Shown one piece after another: positions 11,801-24,305 of a DNA stretch of 64,000 nucleotides. The first letter of the stretch is position 1. Each line of letters begins with the position of its first letter. The notes under the pieces were generated by a model, which was not told the DNA's origin, made no database searches, and saw nothing but the letters and a program-made list of their open reading frames with translations. The stretch is taken from assembly GCA_039881045.1 (NCBI GenBank), contig JAYWVB010000039.1:124001-188000 (forward strand). The letters are read 5' to 3'. Made by a program: the position numbers and the translations under genes. This stretch comes from Chaetomium olivaceum (taxonomy: Eukaryota; Ascomycota; Sordariomycetes; Sordariales; Chaetomiaceae).

Positions 11801-14269
11801 GCTCGTCGCAATATCCCCCGGCCTTGTCGCTGTCTGGTTCCGGCGCCACGACTCGGGTAATGCAGCCACAATCGGCCGGCACTGACGACCCCTGCGGGGG
11901 AGCACGGGGAGTTGTTCGATTCGAGTCTGGGGTTTTGGAGGGGCAAGGGCTGGGCAGCCTCGAGGTTGCGGGCTCAGATGCAAAGATGTCTGGCCAAGAG
12001 AAAGGCGGCGAATTACACTACTCGCCGACGATCGGGAATTCCGAGGATCAAAAAGAGAAGGGAAATCGATATAAAGCGGCAAGGTGCGAAGAGGCGCCAG
12101 AACTTTTGAAAATTTCGATAACGCGCCGGAAGGGTCGGCCTGTCAAAGTGAAGCGTGAAGTCTCGAAGTCTCCACGATGCAAATGTGTATGGTGCGGCTC
12201 GAGGCGTTGGTTTGGGGGCAAGTAACATGTAAAAATGACGTAGGGGAAAGCGGTCATGGCCTCGGCACTTCCGCTTCAGCCGATCCTACACACCCTCTTC
12301 GGGCGGCGGCACCAAGGATCCGGCTGAAAAGCCAATTGCGCGAATTCGCCATGACGTTCGCGATCGCTTCCTCCGGCGGTTGGTGGTTCGCTGACAGAAA
12401 GGGCCATGCTGGCCTGGCAAGCCTGGGCAAGGTGGTGTTAAGGCTGGGCTGACTTGGCTGGCCAGTGCTGGCGTTCTTTTTTGTCAAAAGCGCGCATGGC
12501 AATGGCACCTGGCTTTCGGGTATGCCCGCTGCTTCGCCCGTTCTTAATTGATGAACACAACAAACAAATGCTCGTTGCCCCATCCTCCCGAGGGTGAGTG
12601 AGCCTCCGGCTGCCACCGTCGGATCATCAGACTCGCGGGGACCTTGAGCCTGAACCTGGGATGCGCCGTGCCGTCGCGAAGGAGAGGGGCGAGAGCGAGC
12701 GAAGCAATGCAGTCTGTTTTCGATTGGTACTGCTATTCCTACTTGGTACGCCGGATCGTATTGCTGGTGTTACCGAGCTTGTTCTTTCCTGTATCAATAT
12801 GCCGTTGTTTCTTGCAAGGATAGCCTCTTGAACTACCAGTAGGAAAACGGCATTGCGTGCTGCCATGGGAACCCTCGCCCAGTCACAGTCAAAGCGATGC
12901 AACTGCTTCATGGGTGCTCCTCGCCCTGGGCTTCTTCCATGACGAACGGGCGAAATGCCCCAAAGCTTGTCAATTTTCATCGGCCCGTGCGGTTTCACGT
13001 TTCGCCAAGAGAGCGATCGTGAGTTGATGTCCCCAACGGGCAAGAGGCAAGTGTTTGCCAGACAAAGAAACGGTGAAACCTGCTCTGGCACTGCCTGGCA
13101 GGTTCCGCGAGACTATCAATCGGATTGACTGGGAGCCAATCCAGCTTCAACCGGGGCGAATTAAATCGCTCGAGTTATCAGGCAAACGCGCCTTGAAAGA
13201 GAAGCAAAGCCGAGCTCACACCGCATTGTCACGTAAATTCTCCAGAATGCCGTGATACTGGTGTAATGTACCCAAGGTCGGTAACCCGCCTGGGCGAGAT
13301 GCACACACGGTTGTGGGCAAGCTCGAGAGGAAGCGCGGAGGCACAGCCAGAAAATCCCGCAGACTGGGTTGCTGAGGCGGTACCTCGGAGGGAAGCTCCA
13401 ACCAGGTACCGACCGCGAGGGATTTGCAGCCAAGGCAAACATAGAGTGGAGAACAACTACCAGTTCGGCTTGCACGGTTCAGGTAGCTCACTAGACATTG
13501 CGACTTACAGCCAGGATGCCCACTTTCTGTCCTGGCAGCCGGGGCCCCCGGTCGACCCCCAATGCTTGGGGTCACATCACATCGATTTCCGGCTGTAGAC
13601 AGTGTGAATTGAAAACCGAAGAAAAAGCCCGAGACAGCTCCAGCGCGAGAAACCCCGTTGTCTGGGCCGGGCCGCGCTCAGTGCCAATAGAGTCGCACAC
13701 GGTAGGGGCTGGAGATACCCGACTCGCATCAACGCCGCCAGTGGCCGGGTGCCCAGGTGCCATTCTTCGGCGCAAGACGGGGGATCCACCTCTCTCCAGT
13801 GGCCAACCTGGGAGCGTTAGGAAGGTTCGCTTGGGGGACACTGGCGTAACAATCCCGCGCCGTGGGCGGCGTTTGGAGCGAAGAGGGTAGCGTTTTATCG
13901 GTACAGGGACTAGGTGCGTTGATTACGGAAAGTGGAAAGTGAGTTGAGCTCTCGGGCGTGGGCCGAAACGACGAGCCTTCTTCCCGTGGTTCGTGCAGCG
14001 AGCAAGCAAACCGTTGAAATACGCCGGTCACCCACCCGCTCCCCCCCCAAAGCTCTCTCTTTCCTTTCCTTTTCTCCCTTACGCACGGAGGTCCTTCTAA
14101 AACTCCCTTCGACGTGAGGTCTCGCTTCTCCCCTCGAGTCCGCCCTCTCCGCTCTCAATCCACACCAGTCCGGTCTTGGTCGACTTGGGCGATTGCACCT
14201 GACCGCGACCCTAATCAAAAAGGTCATCGTCTGAAAAATTCCTCGCGCTTATCACCGACCACCCGCCCA

Positions 14270-14277
14270 CATAAATA
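14270..14277 (+). promoter_or_regulatory. Possible TATA-like element of PMA1
   Basis: CATAAATA lies 155 bases upstream of the PMA1 start, downstream of a pyrimidine-rich tract. Position is plausible for a fungal core promoter, but this is a motif match only. Confidence 0.25.
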
Positions 14278-14431
14278 CCTCCGTAATTCGCGTGGACGCG
14301 AGCTTTCAATAACACCCACACCGATCTACCATCGCCCTTTAACTCTTCACGCGCCCGATTCTGAGCGCCCAACCCCCGTCGACAACCTTTGAGCCCTGCG
14401 CAGAGCTTTATCTGCCGCAACAACCGCGCCA

Positions 14432-17400
14432 ATGGCCGAACACTCGACTACCGGCGCGCCCGCGCTGTCGACCGACATTGAGAGCGGAAAGTTTGACGAG
14501 AAGGCCGCCCACCACATCCCGGCCGCTCCGGCCGCTAAGCCGGCTCTCGAGGAAGAGGAGGAGGACGAGGACATTGATGCTCTCATTGACGACCTCGAGA
14601 GCCACGATGGCCACGACCAGGTAAGCCAATTGAACCCACTCACATCGCAATCTGCCCCGCGCCGAGCGTTGTACCACCCAATCAGGAGCTTCAATTGGGC
14701 AGCGTGTCATCGCGACGGTTTTCGCCCAGAGCATTGCTGGCGCGTCGCCGTCGATCAGCCTGCGCTGCCCGATGGACTCGCGAGCTGGCGCCATCACATC
14801 ACATTTCCATCACAATTACTTACCAAGTAAAATGCTGACAATTGGTTTGACAGTTCGAGGAAGAGGAGGAAGTCACCCCCGGTGGCGGCCGTGTCGTCCC
14901 CGAGGACATGCTCCAGACCGACACCCGCGTCGGTCTCACAAACGAGGAGGTCCTCCAGCGCCGTCGCAAATATGGTCTCAACCAGATGAAGGAGGAGAAG
15001 GAGAACCTGCTTCTCAAGTTCCTCGGCTTCTTCGTTGGTCCTATCCAGTTCGTCATGGAGGTACGTCAAAGTCTACAAGGTTGCTGTGCTCTGGCGCAGC
15101 GGCCTTGAAACGAAACATTCCCCACTTGCCGCCTTGGACTTTTATGCTAACCCATCAACCAGGCTGCTGCTGTCTGTACGTATCAGTCCGACTCCTCGTC
15201 TCAATTTTCCCCACACGTTGCCGCGAGGCTGCATGTCGAGGAGCCAAACGGCTTTCTTGCATGCGGCTAGACCGCCAAGCTCATCGCAGCGCCAACCAAT
15301 TGGTTATGGGATGAACATTGTTGCTGACCACTTGGATTTATAGTGGCTGCTGGTCTTGAGGACTGGGTTGATTTCGGTGTTATCTGCGGTCTGTTGCTCC
15401 TCAACGCCGCTGTCGGTTTCATTCAGGAGTACCAGGCTGGTTCCATCGTCGACGAACTCAAGAAGTAATGCTGCCTTCCCCCGTTCAGCATTGATACGGA
15501 ACCCCCATCACTAACCCGCTGCAGGACTCTCGCTCTCAAGGCTGTCGTCCTCCGTGACGGTACCCTCAAGGAGGTTGAGGCCCCCGAGGTCGTTCCCGGT
15601 GATATTCTGCAGGTTGAGGAGGGTACCATCATTCCCGCCGATGGCCGCATTGTGACCGACGATGCCTTCCTCCAGGTCGACCAGTCTGCCATCACTGGCG
15701 AGTCGCTCGCTGTCGACAAGCACAAGGGTGACCAGTGCTACGCCTCCTCTGGTGTCAAGCGTGGTGAGACCTTCATCGTCGTCACCGCCACTGGTGACAA
15801 CACCTTCGTCGGTCGCGCCGCTGCCCTCGTCAACGCGGCCAGCGCCGGCACCGGTCACTTCACTGAGGTGCTCAACGGCATTGGTACCATTCTGCTTGTT
15901 CTCGTCATTCTCACCAACTTGGTCGTCTGGGTTGCCAGCTTCTACCGCTCCAACGGCATTGTCACCATCCTCGAGTTCACCCTGGCCATCACCATCGTCG
16001 GTGTGCCCGTCGGTCTCCCCGCTGTCGTCACCACCACCATGGCTGTCGGTGCCGCCTACCTCGCCAAGAAGAAGGCCATCGTCCAGAAGCTCTCCGCCAT
16101 TGAGTCCCTGGCTGGTGTCGAGATTCTCTGCTCTGACAAGACCGGTACCCTGACCAAGAACAAGCTCTCGCTCGCCGAGCCCTACACCGTCGCCGGTGTT
16201 GACCCCGAGGACCTCATGCTCACTGCCTGCCTGGCTGCCTCGCGCAAGAAGAAGGGTATGGATGCCATCGACAAGGCTTTCCTCAAGAGCTTGAAGTACT
16301 ACCCGCGTGCCAAGGGCGTCCTCTCCAAGTACAAGGTCATTGACTTCCACCCCTTCGACCCCGTCTCCAAGAAGGTCACCGCCGTTGTCGAGTCTCCCCA
16401 GGGCGAGCGCATCATCTGCGTCAAGGGTGCCCCTCTGTTCGTTCTCAAGACCGTCGAGGAGGACCACCCCATCCCCGAGGAGGTTGACCAGGCCTACAAG
16501 AACAAGGTTGCCGAGTTCGCTACCCGTGGTTTCCGTTCGCTCGGTGTCGCCCGCAAGCGTGGTGAGGGCTCCTGGGAGATTCTCGGCATCATGCCCTGCT
16601 CCGACCCTCCCCGTCACGATACTGCCCGCACCATCAACGAAGCCAAGTCCCTCGGTCTGTCCATCAAGATGCTTACTGGTGATGCCGTCGGTATCGCTCG
16701 TGAGACCTCGCGTCAGCTCGGTCTCGGTACCAACGTCTACAACGCTGAGCGCCTTGGTCTCGGTGGCGGTGGTGACATGCCCGGCTCTGAGGTGTACGAC
16801 TTCGTCGAGGCTGCCGATGGTTTCGCCGAGGTCTTCCCCCAGCACAAGTACAACGTCGTCGAGATCCTGCAGCAGCGTGGTTACCTCGTTGCCATGACTG
16901 GTGACGGTGTCAACGACGCTCCCTCGCTCAAGAAGGCTGATACCGGTATTGCCGTCGAGGGTGCCTCTGACGCCGCCCGCTCCGCCGCCGATATCGTCTT
17001 CCTTGCCCCCGGTCTCGGTGCCATTATTGATGCGCTCAAGACGTCTCGCCAGATTTTCCACCGCATGTACGCCTACGTCGTCTACCGTATCGCTCTGTCG
17101 ATCCATCTCGAGATCTACCTGGGTCTCTGGATCGCCATCCTGAACCGCAGCCTGAACATCAACCTCGTCGTCTTCATTGCCATTTTCGCTGATGTCGCCA
17201 CCCTGGCCATCGCCTACGACAACGCCCCCTACAGCAAGACCCCCGTCAAGTGGAACCTGCCCAAGCTCTGGGGTATGTCGGTCCTGCTCGGCATTGTCCT
17301 CGCCATCGGTACCTGGATCACTGTCACGACCATGTACGTGCACGGCCCCGACGGTGGTATCGTCCAGAACTTCGGCAACATGGACGAGGTTGTGTTCCTC

Positions 17401-17835
17401 CAGATCTCGCTCACTGAGAACTGGCTCATCTTCATCACTCGGTATGTTATCACTTGGCTCCTAATTTTTTGGTTCGTGACATGATGCTAATATCTGTATA
17501 GTGCCAACGGCCCCTTCTGGTCCTCGCTTCCCTCGTGGCAGCTGGCTGGTGCCGTCCTTGTCGTCGACATCATCGCCACCCTGTTCACCATCTTCGGTTG
17601 GTTCGAGCACGGCCCTGGCCGTGACACCTCCATCGTCGCCGTCGTCCGTGTCTGGATCTTCTCGTTCGGCGTCTTCTGCGTCATGGGCGGTCTCTACTAC
17701 ATGCTCCAGGACAGCGTCGGCTTCGACAACCTCATGCACGGCAAGTCGCCCAAGGGCAACCAGAAGCAGCGCTCTCTGGAGGACTTTGTCGTGTCCCTCC
17801 AGCGCGTCTCGACCCAGCACGAGAAGTCGCAGTAA
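14432..17835 (+). CDS. pma1: Plasma-membrane H+-ATPase (P-type, class IIIA)
   Basis: Pumps protons out of the cell using ATP, building the gradient that drives nutrient uptake. Six exons: 14432-14620, 14854-15060, 15163-15175 (only 13 nt), 15344-15464, 15525-17441 and 17502-17835. They total 2781 nt, giving 926 aa with no break. Visible motifs are an acidic N-terminus (EEEEEDEDIDALIDDLESHDGHD), TGES of the actuator domain, the phosphorylated Asp in CSDKTGTLTKN, KGAPLFVLK in the nucleotide domain, TGDGVNDAPSLKKADTG at the hinge and several hydrophobic segments. The C-terminal regulatory tail ends SLQRVSTQHEKSQ, carrying the Ser-Thr pair that is phosphorylated on glucose activation in yeast. 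It resembles the Neurospora enzyme (about 920 aa) very closely. Codon choice is strongly biased, as expected for one of the most abundant fungal proteins. Confidence 0.97.
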
Positions 17836-18507
17836 GCGACGCGTGGGCGAGCGACGGCTCGTGCCGTGCCTCCAATTTACCCCGGCGGCGTGAGCGATGC
17901 TATGGCGTGGGGCTCATACTACCCTACCCTACCTGCCTGCCCTAGATGGCAGCAAATAAAAATCCTCGGCCGCGGGCGATAGATAGGAATGGACGGCCGG
18001 GGATATCTATTTTTTTTATTTTCTGAAGAAGTTCTGTATGGACTTGGTATTAGGGGCTAGAATTACCCCGATTTCCTTAGACAATCAATAAATAAAGAGT
18101 AAAAAATACTGTGTCTTCATGTGATTGAGTGGGCGAGCTTCTGATGATGCGGCGAAGTCGCAAATGTGACCAAAGTCTGGTGTTTGCCTAGCGGTGGACG
18201 ATTGCTTTTTCCTGACATCACTTGGTTGCAACCCTGACCAGACAACAATTTGAGATGCCAAGCATTACACCAGGAACAGCACTCACTTCGGAATTACTGT
18301 TTGATACCACGGTCTATCTCATTGACTCTATTTGGCCGCAGTAAAAGTCTTTCCATTTTCTTTTCTGTTGCTCCATCATCTGTTCCTCTCCAATTTTCTC
18401 CTTCTCTACCATCGACTGTCGCCCAGCGCATGCTGCATTGACCCGGATCGAGAGCGCTCAACCGGTCAATCGCCCCGACTCTTAGTCGTGATAGGTATCT
18501 TAAAAAA
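17836..18507. other. Intergenic: PMA1 3' UTR and next promoter
   Basis: AT-richer 3' flank of PMA1, including AATAAA-like runs near 18085-18105 that could act in polyadenylation, then the promoter of the WD-repeat gene. No gene seen. Confidence 0.5.
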
Positions 18508-20681
18508 ATGAATCGAGAAATCCCTGGTTTCTACTATGGTCAGTTACCTCTCCCCTTTTCATCTCTTCCCCCAATCGATTCATACTGCCCGTTACGTACG
18601 AACACACCACCACCACCACCAACCCACTCCACTCGCAACGAACCTACTACCTACCTACCCATCCACCTCCCCATCCATCTATCGACCTGCCCATCTACCT
18701 CCCCACCCCCGAAGCAAACAAACAAACAAACAAACCAACTAACTAACCAACCCCCCTCCTCCTCTATTTGTGTAAAAAGACACAACAAAACGCAAATACT
18801 TCCGCATCGAACAAGCGCGCACCGCGCCAGCCACCGCGGCGTGGTCGGCGCCAAATGTCAAGCGCCGTGCTATCGAGAAGCGGGAGGACGAGAGCCGGCG
18901 GGAGAGGGAGAGGCGTGAGCGGGGGCGGGTGAAGAGGGCGAGGGTGTTGACTCCTGTGGAGGCGCCGCTTGTGGGGGGGTGTTGTGGCGAGGGAATTTGG
19001 GGGGTTTTCGAGGGGTGGTGGTGGTGGTGGTGGTGGGTTGGGGGGTCGGGTTGGAGGGGGTGGAGGGAAGGTTGTGGATGGGGGGAAGTGGTTTTGAGGG
19101 CGTGGGCGGGCGGGTTGAAGGCGAAGGGGACGATGGGCCGGTTGCAATTGCCGGGGAGTGCCATATCGGCGATGTGGATTGGTGGGAGTGATGTCAGGAG
19201 TGGGTTGGGGCTGGCGTATGCCGTGGTGGATGGCGCGTGTCCGGTGGCGTCGTATATTCCGAGGGATGTGGAGGATTGGTGAGTTGTGACATTGCCCGGT
19301 GGTTTGGGTTGGTGATGTGGTTGAGTTGAGCGCTGACGAGGAATAGTATCAACTTCCAGGATGCTGCTGAGCGCGTATCCCCAGGTTGATTTCCGGCTTC
19401 GGCATTTTGCGCGGCAGAACCAGCGGCACAACACGGCAATCAAATTCCATGAGCCGTCCTCTAAGATGCTCATGGCTTGGGAAGGCATCACGGGCATAGG
19501 CATCAAGCACTTCACACCGCGGACTCGGGACCCGAGCGAGCCAGGTCCGACGTGGGTGATAGAAGGCGGTATGTATTATAGTTCCGCTTACGCTGCCTGC
19601 GTATCTCCCGATTCCATCTATCACACTGCTGACCAGCTATCTTAAAGACCGGGAGGGCCTACAAACCAAGGAGTCAGTCCTCAGTGACGGTTCCGCCACC
19701 GCCATTAACGCACTACAGCCAGCATCGCCAGGCTCGCGACTGACCTGTATTGCGGGCACCAACGCCGGCATCTTGCAACTGCAAAACGATAAGCTCACCT
19801 GGCTCACACCACCCCCACCGCCCCGCCACCGCGGCCGAAAAGGCAACGCGAACACAAACACGACAGCCCCATGGCAAGGCGACGTGCTCTCCGTGGACTT
19901 CCTCGGCCAGAACCCAACCGAGGTGATCCTGGCCGGCACACGGTCAGGGCACGTCTGTGTTCTCGACACGCGAGTTCCGGTGCGCGAGTGGTCTGTCCAC
20001 AGCAACACCTTCCGGCACGTCAGCAGCGCAGCCCACGTTCGCGCCGTCGGCGACTACGGGGTACTGGCGGCCGGCCCCCCCAATGCCATGGCGCTCTACG
20101 ACGTCCGCTACTTACGGCAGCGCCAGCAACAGCACCAACAACAACCACAACCACAACCACAACACCAACACCAACCCCGACAAAAACACCGCAACCCCCC
20201 TAGCATAGTAGTAGACAACGCCGCCCGCCCCATCGTGCTCTTCCCGCACTACCAAAACGACGCCAACATCCACGCCGGCCTCGACATCCTAACCACCGCA
20301 GGCTACGGCGGCTGCGGGATCGTGGCCACCGCACACACCACCGACGTGTCCACCACATCAGCGGCAGCGGCGGCGGCTACGCCTACGCTGATGTGGCAGC
20401 AACTGCAACAGGAACAACAACGATCACAACGCGGTGGGACTGCCGCCAACAGAACGACAACGATGAGGAGGGGGAGGCCCGAAGAGGAGTATGGCCCGCG
20501 GTACGGGGTGGCGCTGCACTCGCTGCGGGACGGGTCGCGGATAGCCGGCGGCGAGGTGGATGGGATCAGGGCGCCGGCGGTGGTCAAGAGTCTGATGTGG
20601 CAGACGCTGCCGGGGGATCGGCATCCGAGTTTGTTTGTGGGGGAGGGGCCGAGTATTAGCAAGTATTCCTTTTGGGCGTGA
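18508..20681 (+). CDS. DCAF4-like WD-repeat protein
   Basis: Four exons (18508-18538, 18780-19278, 19360-19568, 19648-20681) join in frame to 590 aa. The start MNREIPGFYYD..KRKYFRIEQ matches the PGFYYDPEK.RYF signature of DCAF4 (WDR21), a substrate receptor of CUL4-DDB1 ubiquitin ligases. The first intron falls inside this motif, which supports the model. WD-type blades are visible, for example VLSVDFLGQNPTEVILAGTR, GHVCVLDTR and HVRAVGDYGVLAAG, and the end PSLFVGEGPSISKYSFWA. Oddities: exon 2 encodes a run of seven Trp within a Gly/Trp-rich stretch from a TGG repeat (about 19015-19040), and exon 4 has Gln/His-rich inserts (about 20115-20190 and 20395-20430). Intron 1 holds a CAAA microsatellite. 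The DCAF4 assignment rests on the N-terminal motif plus WD blades; the ligase role is inferred from family. Confidence 0.8.
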
Positions 20682-21194
20682 AGGGTTTTTTTTTTTTGTT
20701 TCTTTCCTTTTTCTAAGGGAGAGGTCTGGGGATATAGTCACGTGGGCTTGGGGTGAGAGATAAATATGGGAGGGGGGCGGGATAAGGAGTTGGTGGTGGT
20801 GGTGATGGTTGTGTGAATGATTAGATTTTGCGATGCCAGTCGGACGTTGAAGGTCCCGGCATCGGTATATGTGTTGCCACATCCAGTCTCTAGCCTCCAT
20901 AGAGACTCACGGCGCTATAACCGACTATTACACGTGAATATATACCCCCCCTGTCCGACAACGCTGAGCCCAGCACAGCAAACGACCGCTCCGGCTTTCC
21001 TAGCCAACGCCTCGTTTTTTAGTTAGCAGACCCCCCCCTGCTTCAAACCAAAGTATACCCCTTGTTTCCATGTTCCATACCGATCCGCCGAGTGTAGGAA
21101 ATATGAAGGGAAAAAACAAACACTATTTGTTTCCAGTCGTACGTATATAAACCCACGTCGCCCCTCACCGGATCCAATTCTAATCCCCCCAGAT
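20682..21194. other. Convergent 3' spacer
   Basis: Between the ends of two convergent genes. It contains a T run just after the WD-repeat stop (20690-20700) and short GT-rich stretches. Nothing else is recognised. Confidence 0.5.
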
Positions 21195-23249
21195 TCAATC
21201 CGCCTTCAAATTAAAAGACCCCACGAGCGCCGGAAAAGCCCTCTCAAAGGCCGGCCCAAGCGTCCAGTTCTGCAGCATACAGATATGCTGCTCAAAAACC
21301 GGATTAATAACCAGCTCCTCACTGTTGGGACTGGCCAACAACACCAGGCTGTCATCATACGGCCAGTTCAAACTCAAAGTCGAGGTAAACGGAATAAAGA
21401 AGTGATCGAACGGGAACTTGCCCTCCTCATACGTGCGCACCAGCCGGGCGCGCATCTCCGGGTAGGGGAGGTGGTCGTACCAGGCCGGGTGGTCCTTGGC
21501 GGTCTGGTCGGGGGTGGGGCGGAACCAGTCGGGCAGGCGGAGGTAGTTCTCCTCGGTGGGGGCGACCTGCCAGCGCATGTGCAGGAACATGACGTACAGC
21601 ACGGCGACGCGCTCGGGGAGGGTGGCCAGGTCGGGGAAGCGCGCCAGAATGTCGGTGAAGACTTTGGAGAGCGGGTGCGAGTAGGCCGAGACGGCCGGGT
21701 TGAGGAGGGACGAGACCGAGGGGTAGCGCGGGCCGAGGATCTCGGACTGTGAGAGGCCTTCGGCGGCGCGCTGGCGGCGCTCGGAGAGGAAGTCGAGAAG
21801 GAGAGAGTCGAGGGGACAGGTCGGCGCGCAGTTGCGCGGGACGATGCTGTAGATTGGTGGTGGTCTTGTTACGGATGGTCCCGAGGCCGTTGTACCAATA
21901 GTGGTGGCGGGGGACTGGGTGTAGATGGGGGTGTGGGATTGTGGCTGGATTGGTGCTTGTCCCTGCATACCCGGTATCATGGAGATGGTGCCGTTCCAGT
22001 CGTGCTTCATGGGTACGTGGCGGTACTGTGGTGAGTCCTGGGCACCATCCGGGCCATCCTTGATCCTGGCGACCTCGAGATTGGGGTCAATTAAGAAGTT
22101 GAGGCCCAGCCGGTCTGGGCCTATATCTAACCCGTGAACCAGACGGCGGCGTTGTTGCTCGAACATTAGCATTTCCGGAGGCGGCTGCTGCTGCGGCTGC
22201 CCGTCGATACCCATTGTGGCGCGACGGGTGAGAGACTGTTTTGCCACCGGCCGTGGGTTCCCACAGACGCCGGGGAGGTGGTGCTTGTCGGGGTCGTATC
22301 GGTGTTGTGGCCCGTGGGCACTGTAAGTGGGTTGGTAGGCCCGTGGCTTTGGCCAGGAGGCCGGTAGGCTGGTGGTGGTGACGTGTATCAGCGAACTAGC
22401 CGTAGAGAGTAACGGAGGGGTAACAAGACATACCAGCGCCTTCGGGACTACCCAGAATGGGCTGAATCATGGCCACAATGGCAGCCATACGCCGCTTCAC
22501 ATCGGCCAGCTCGGCCTCAACGGCCTCCTTCTGGCGAACGGCGTTCTGCAGCTCCTTGTAGGGCTTAGTCGCCTTGAGATCGGCGATCTCCCGTTCATAC
22601 TGTTCCGTCTTGAGACGCTGGCGTTCCCGGATGGCGCGTTGTGCTTCTCGGTCTGCATGAACGTTAGGGTCGGATTCGGTTCGACGGGGAGATTACCCGA
22701 GACCGGGTGTGACCCGGGGCTCGGGGCCGGCTCGGCCCCCCACTTCCACTTACCGTTGGCTCGTTTCCGCTCCAGCTGTTCCGGGGTCAGATGGGCCACG
22801 CCGCGAGATCCCCGGCCGGTCTTGCGTCTTTTGGACCCAACGGCACCGCCATCTGTACTTCCTGGGGTATCGGCATCTTGCAGATCGGGGCTATCGCCAT
22901 ACCCCGGCTGTTGTTGGTACTGTTGTGCTGTTGCGGATGGCGATTTGTATCCCGTCCTACCCGACTCGGGATATTGCTGCTGCTGCCGCCGCTGCTGCTG
23001 CTGCCGTGCGTCTCGATCCGTAACCGTAACAGTGTCAACGCCACCGTGTCCGGGGCTGTTGGGCGTCCCACCGTAGTTACGCTTCCGCTCGGTCCCGATC
23101 GGGGGCGGCAGCGGCGGGTGATGGGGGTGGTAACTGGGATGGGTGGATCTCGGGCGGTCAGGGTATGGCGGATGGTGTGATGGTGCTGCTGCATCGATGC
23201 TTGAATTCGTACTCTCGGCTATGTTGACCGGAGGGGTCGAAGACGCCAT
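21195..23249 (-). CDS. bZIP transcription factor with DUF3425 domain
   Basis: Probable nuclear DNA-binding regulator. Exon 1 (23249-22754) is Pro/Gln/His-rich and ends in a basic stretch, SKRRKTGRGSRGVAHLTPEQ. The basic region continues across intron 1 (22753-22653) as KRANDREAQRAIRERQRLK, the usual N..(A/Q)..R bZIP contact pattern, followed by a heptad-like helix to about 22460. The long last exon (22368-21195) carries the DUF3425 domain: CPLDSLLLDFLSERRQ, HPLSKVFTDILARFPD, YVMFLHMRWQVAPT and LPDWFRPTPDQ. The middle junction is unclear. The strong GTATGT donor at 22433 does not keep frame with the CAG acceptor at 22369. A weak GTCTTG donor at 22429 does, giving 630 aa; alternatively a base is missing. 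Targets cannot be told from sequence. Confidence 0.85.
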
Positions 23250-24305
23250 GGATTTGATTAGGAATTTGGGATGGGTCCCCCGGGTCAAATCAAAGTCGTC
23301 AACACCAAAAACCAAACAATGAAACAAAGATACGACACAATACACAAAGACAAAGGGGACGAATGAAATCGAACAATTGGCAATTCGATCGATCGATGCA
23401 AGGTACACCCACAACCACAAAACCGGTACTTCGCTAGGCCGCTGTCGTACTGAACCCCCTCCGCCCCTGGTTCGGTCCCGGTCTGTGAGTTGGCAGGTTT
23501 GCTCTTGTTCGGGGGTTGACCTGTTGGTTGTGCTCTCGCAGCAGCAGTCGCAGCGGTCAAGGAAACCTGGAAAGGCGGAGTCCGGGAGAATTGGCTGCCA
23601 AAAGCGAGGGGGAACGACTCAAGCATTTGAGCTTGGATGGAGGGCCCCGAGTCAGTGCACGACAGGGGCCTGGAATCAGTGGAATGGTGGTTCGCGGCAG
23701 CTGCAATGGCTGCAATCTGGTTTAGGGCCTTTTTAGGCCCACTTGGAGCCTCGCCGTTCTTTTTCACTAAACCGATCTACCCAGCTGCCCACCGTACACC
23801 ACACGGATCCCAATCTCACCGAGGGCATGGCGCCTATCATATCGCTCACATCTAAGACACTCTAACCGTGTATGTATGCCGGTGGCCCGAGGGCGCGGTC
23901 GATGGCGAACCCGACAGCTCTCAAGGTAGTTGAGGTTACATCAAACAAGGAACATCCCGTGGTCGTAGTCTCGGTAGTGGTGGTAGTGTTGGTATACGAG
24001 AATGACTACAGATTGTGTTGTGGGTATGAAGTAGAAATATTTGCCTGCGACCTGGTAGCCACGGGCATTTAGGTCCGGCAATGATGCCGTTGGTGTGGGT
24101 TGCAACACAGGAGGATGGGGTGACGTGACGAGGTGCAAACCTCATGGGCACAGGAACTATCGTGTAGACAACAACGTTGATGCTCTACTTGGTAAAATCA
24201 GCAACAGTAGCCAACTTCATACACCACCCCTTCTCTTCCTCTACCCCTAACATTCATTACATCCCAAACCCAACCCCGCTCCCCTTTCAATATCCCACCC
24301 CCCAA
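23250..24305. other. Intergenic: bZIP promoter and NIC96 3' region
   Basis: Holds the upstream region of the minus-strand bZIP gene and the 3' flank of NIC96. No gene is recognised. Confidence 0.5.

Larger units (their letters stand above)
4352..14431. other. Gene-poor 10-kb intergenic region
   Basis: I find no recognisable protein, tRNA or rRNA gene here. Several frames are open for 100-330 codons between about 9.4 and 13.9 kb, but they overlap one another on both strands and resemble no family. The region contains a G/T-rich low-complexity stretch (4965-5170, many GGGCTTGGG-like units), a short GAGCG repeat (7326-7344), the MITE at 8633-8886, and a pyrimidine-rich leader before PMA1 (about 14030-14110). 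PMA1 is very highly expressed in fungi, so the right-hand part is presumably its promoter. Confidence 0.6.

Noticed and set aside
11782..11810. tRNA-like T-loop (GTTCAAATCCC) followed by a GCTCGTCG acceptor-like end
   Set aside because: T-stem halves do not pair and no matching 5' acceptor, D-arm or anticodon arm is found upstream; at most a tRNA relic.
15511..17343. 610-codon frame antisense to PMA1
   Set aside because: Shadow of the strong codon bias of PMA1; composition (Asp/Gly/Leu/Val-rich) is typical of such antisense frames.
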